This document shows positions 6,070 to 7,844 of a stretch of DNA of 7,844 bases, in pieces. Below the pieces are notes generated by a model, which worked only from the letters and a program-made list of their open reading frames with translations, was not told where the DNA came from and did no database searches. Position numbers and translations under genes: made by a program. The DNA is taken from the NCBI GenBank assembly GCA_035566895.1, contig DATMQA010000093.1, forward strand, positions 1-7,844. The letters are read 5' to 3'. Source of the stretch: DATMQA01 sp035566895. Lineage in GTDB: Bacteria; Verrucomicrobiota; Verrucomicrobiia; Limisphaerales; UBA8199. Position 1 is the first letter of the stretch, and each line of letters starts with the position of its first letter.

Positions 6070-7038
6070 ATGGACGACCAACCGCCAAGTTATCACCGTG
6101 AGTTTTTCGCCAGCCCGCACCACGCGACGCTCGCACTGGTGACGCTTGGCCTGGGCTTTCTCAGCGCCACGGTCCTGGGCCTCATCGCCGGGGTCACCGC
6201 CTACGTCCTCGGTTGGATCTATCTGCCCGACTTGCCCTTCTTCCGCCGCTGGGTGGACAGCCGCCATGATTCCGCCAAGCGCGCCGAGGAGGCGCAAAAG
6301 GTCGCTCAGTTCGTTCAGCGCCGCGACGCGTTGCTCCGCTCTCTCGCCCCTCAGCGCCGCGAACGCTATGCCCGCCTCGTTCAGGTCTGCCGCGATATCG
6401 AAACCGCCAGCGCGGATAATATGCTCGCCTCCGCCGATCCGACGACCGACCCGCGCCTGCGCAAGCTGGATGAACTCATGTGGACCTACCTGCGCCTGCT
6501 GGGCATCGAAGAGTCCCTCCAACAATTCCTGGAAACCGAGCAGCGCGAGAATGTCCCCGCGATCCTGAAAGACGCCGAGGCCGAAGCCACGCGCCTGAGC
6601 AGCGAGGTCGATGCTCTCAAAGCCAAAGGCGGCGATTCCACCCTCGAAACCAAGCAGCGCTACCTTGGCTCGCGCCTGGACCGATTGGAGGTCTTGCGCA
6701 AACGGACCCAGCGTAGCGAACAGGCCCAGGCCAACCTGGCCCTGGTAGTTTCCGAACAGGAACGCCTCGACCAGCAGATCAAGCTCATCCGAGCCGACGC
6801 GGTCGCCACCAAGAACGCCGAGACGCTCACCGCTCGCATCGATGCCACGGTCGAACACCTCGACCAAACCAACAAATGGCTTTCCGAACTGGACGAGTTC
6901 AAAGACCTCGTCGGGGACATGCCGTCGACTGAACTGCGCGTGGGCTATCAGGCCACGCCGCCTTGTCCGCCGCCTCTCATTACCGATCCGCAGCAACTCA
7001 AAAAACGCGATGCCGCGCGCCAGCGACAAACAGGATGA
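6070..7038 (+). CDS. Membrane-anchored coiled-coil protein of unknown function
   Basis: This 322-residue protein belongs to no family I recognise. A short polar N-terminus (1-18) is followed by a hydrophobic stretch at about 20-52 (LALVTLGLGFLSATVLGLIA and onward), long enough for one long or two short membrane helices. A charged helical region follows (about 63-105, rich in Arg and Ala), then an amphipathic segment LDELMWTYLRLLGIEESL, and a long coiled coil (about 170-275, with repeated Leu/Ala, Glu and Arg). The C-terminus is proline-rich (PPCPPPLI) and then basic. By the positive-inside rule, the Arg/Lys-rich part after the membrane segment suggests that the coiled coil faces the cytoplasm. 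The ATG follows the ATPase stop codon with no gap. AAGG at 6061-6064, and GGAG just before it, form the best ribosome-binding site in the cluster. The tight spacing suggests a structural or regulatory partner of the ABC transporter or of the PspA-like protein; this is inference. Confidence 0.78.
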   Translation: MDDQPPSYHREFFASPHHATLALVTLGLGFLSATVLGLIAGVTAYVLGWIYLPDLPFFRRWVDSRHDSAKRAEEAQKVAQFVQRRDALLRSLAPQRRERYARLVQVCRDIETASADNMLASADPTTDPRLRKLDELMWTYLRLLGIEESLQQFLETEQRENVPAILKDAEAEATRLSSEVDALKAKGGDSTLETKQRYLGSRLDRLEVLRKRTQRSEQAQANLALVVSEQERLDQQIKLIRADAVATKNAETLTARIDATVEHLDQTNKWLSELDEFKDLVGDMPSTELRVGYQATPPCPPPLITDPQQLKKRDAARQRQTG

Positions 7039-7053
7039 AAACTGAAGCAAATA

Positions 7054-7099
7054 GCAGAATGATTAGCGCAGAATCATTCTGCCCTAATCATTTTGCCAA
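7054..7099. repeat. Interleaved inverted and direct repeats around GCAGAATGATT
   Basis: GCAGAATGATTAG (7054-7066) has its reverse complement, with one change, at 7084-7096 (CTAATCATTTTGC). Between them lies a near-palindrome, GCAGAATCATTCTGC (7068-7082). AATCATTCTGCC (7072-7083) is also repeated directly 14 bases on as AATCATTTTGCC (7086-7097). The element could fold as one hairpin of 13 bp or as nested ones. It sits just after the coiled-coil gene; a T-rich stretch follows later, but no clean terminator tail. Confidence 0.7.
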
Positions 7100-7113
7100 T
7101 TGTTCTACGGCCC

Positions 7114-7163
7114 TTTCGGATTTCGGATTTCGGATTTCTTTTGGATTTCGGATTTCGGAATTC
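7114..7163. repeat. 7-nt tandem repeat, consensus GGATTTC
   Basis: Three exact copies of TTTCGGA (7114-7134) are followed by TTTC and a short T-rich break (7139-7142). Then come GGATTTC, GGATTTC and GGAATTC at 7143, 7150 and 7157. The array ends 13 bases before the start codon of the next gene. I recall this heptamer as widespread in intergenic DNA of Verrucomicrobiota and Planctomycetota draft genomes, where its false translations read like DFGFRIS or NPKSEIR. Confidence 0.88.
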
Positions 7164-7176
7164 TTTTAGACACGCC

Positions 7177-7844
7177 ATGAAAACCGAAACTGCTTCCCCG
7201 CTTACCACCAATGGTTCTCCCTCGCGCCTGCCCCTGAGAGGCTGGGCCCTCGAACTCGCCCGCCGCTGGAACGGCGGCACCTATTCGCTCTTCGTGCTGC
7301 ACGGAAATATCTTCGACCTGTTTCCCGTGCAGGATGGTTCGAATCTCTCCTATGTTCCGCTCAAGACCTTCCTCGTGCGCCGCCTCTTCCCCGAACGCGC
7401 CTGCATGCTCTTTTACGACATCAGCGACGGTCTGACCTTCGGCTCGGGCGACATGCAAAAACGCTTTTTCGAATGGCTGGAAGTCTATGACAGTGTCGAA
7501 GGCACGAACTTCCACGAAGCCGGACCGCCGCGCGATTTCATCCGACTGGCCCCATTGCTCCGCCGCTTCTTCCTGCGCGTGGCCGATGAGAAAGAGAAAT
7601 GGAAAGGCGTCACGCTCATCATCGATTTCCCGGAGAAGCTTATCCCCGCCGCCGAGGAAGCCAGTGCCAGCGTCGATGAGCGCGTCAACCTGGTGACCTT
7701 CCTCAAATGGGCCGCCGCCCCCGAGATGGCCAAGCTCGACATCGGCGTCCTCCTCGTCACCGAATCCGCCGCCCAACTCAACGCGCGTCTGCTCCAAAAT
7801 CCTTACATCGCCCAGGTGCGAATCGATTTGCCCGACGCGGACGA
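7177..7844 (+). CDS. N-terminal part of a probable AAA-family ATPase (cut by window end)
   Basis: The frame is open from ATG 7177 to the right edge, giving 222 codons. It opens with a polar leader (MKTETASPLTTNG), then LRGWALELARRWNGGTYSLFVLHGNIFDLF, FLVRRLF, MLFYDISDGLTFG, a long helical middle, VTLIIDFPEKLIP, LVTFLKWAAAPEM, IGVLLVTESAAQLNARLLQ and VRIDLPDAD. The order beta strand with acidic end (LIIDF), second strand ending in T/E (LLVTE), then L...L.QNP and a final I.LP.PD, matches the Walker B, sensor 1 and exit strand of an AAA domain. There is, however, no P-loop (GxxGxGK[ST]) before it. I read it as the degenerate first domain of a two-part YCF46-like AAA protein whose active ATPase would lie downstream. 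It starts 138 bases after the coiled-coil gene, without a Shine-Dalgarno sequence. Confidence is good that it is a gene, moderate on the family. Confidence 0.72.
   Translation, partial: MKTETASPLTTNGSPSRLPLRGWALELARRWNGGTYSLFVLHGNIFDLFPVQDGSNLSYVPLKTFLVRRLFPERACMLFYDISDGLTFGSGDMQKRFFEWLEVYDSVEGTNFHEAGPPRDFIRLAPLLRRFFLRVADEKEKWKGVTLIIDFPEKLIPAAEEASASVDERVNLVTFLKWAAAPEMAKLDIGVLLVTESAAQLNARLLQNPYIAQVRIDLPDAD

Noticed and set aside
6016..7050. A 344-codon open frame on the - strand opposite the coiled-coil gene
   Set aside because: The + frame starts exactly after the ATPase stop with a ribosome site and a coherent membrane helix and coiled coil. The - frame overlaps the end of the ATPase gene and has no such features.

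Overview
This is a GC-rich bacterial window with every supportable gene on the + strand. It holds the tail of one unidentified gene and then a seven-gene cluster that probably forms one operon and continues past the right edge. Several things suggest a Verrucomicrobiota or Planctomycetota-type genome: C/G-rich codon choice, almost no Shine-Dalgarno sequences, and gaps filled with 7-9 nt tandem repeats and a GC-rich palindromic repeat of a kind I associate with those phyla. This taxonomic call is inference, since there is no marker gene.

Layout: 1-274, C-terminal remnant of an unrecognised protein with an apparent one-base frameshift in a C run. 275-451, spacer with a possible promoter. 452-1171, secreted von Willebrand A (vWA) protein with an intact metal site. 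1320-2084, PspA/IM30-like coiled-coil protein. 2174-3913, membrane-anchored NitT/TauT-type solute-binding domain fused to an OmpA-type peptidoglycan-binding domain. 4178-5047, ABC permease. 5044-6069, ABC ATPase with a long disordered N-terminus. 6070-7038, membrane-anchored coiled-coil protein of no family I recognise. 7177 to the end, N-terminal part of a large protein that I read as the degenerate first half of a YCF46-like AAA ATPase.

How the genes may work together: the permease, ATPase and coiled-coil genes are physically coupled (4-base overlap, then zero gap), so the transporter and the coiled-coil membrane protein are likely made together. The binding protein is tied to the inner membrane at its N-terminus and, through its OmpA domain, to the cell wall. 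That makes a fixed wall-to-membrane transporter complex more likely than a freely diffusing scavenger. A PspA-like membrane-remodelling protein, a periplasmic vWA adhesion module and a probable AAA ATPase around it suggest an envelope-maintenance or envelope-stress machine. The substrate and the overall function cannot be read from the sequence.

The loose gaps (1172-1319, 2085-2173, 3914-4177, 7039-7176) each carry a different short tandem repeat, with periods of 8, 8, 9 and 7 nt. The first is a head-to-head pair of octamer arrays able to form a stem of about 33 bp. The third also holds a near-perfect 24-bp hairpin, and a related-looking sequence lies in frame inside the disordered N-terminus of the ABC ATPase. 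I see no tRNA, rRNA, CRISPR array, insertion sequence or convincing intrinsic terminator.
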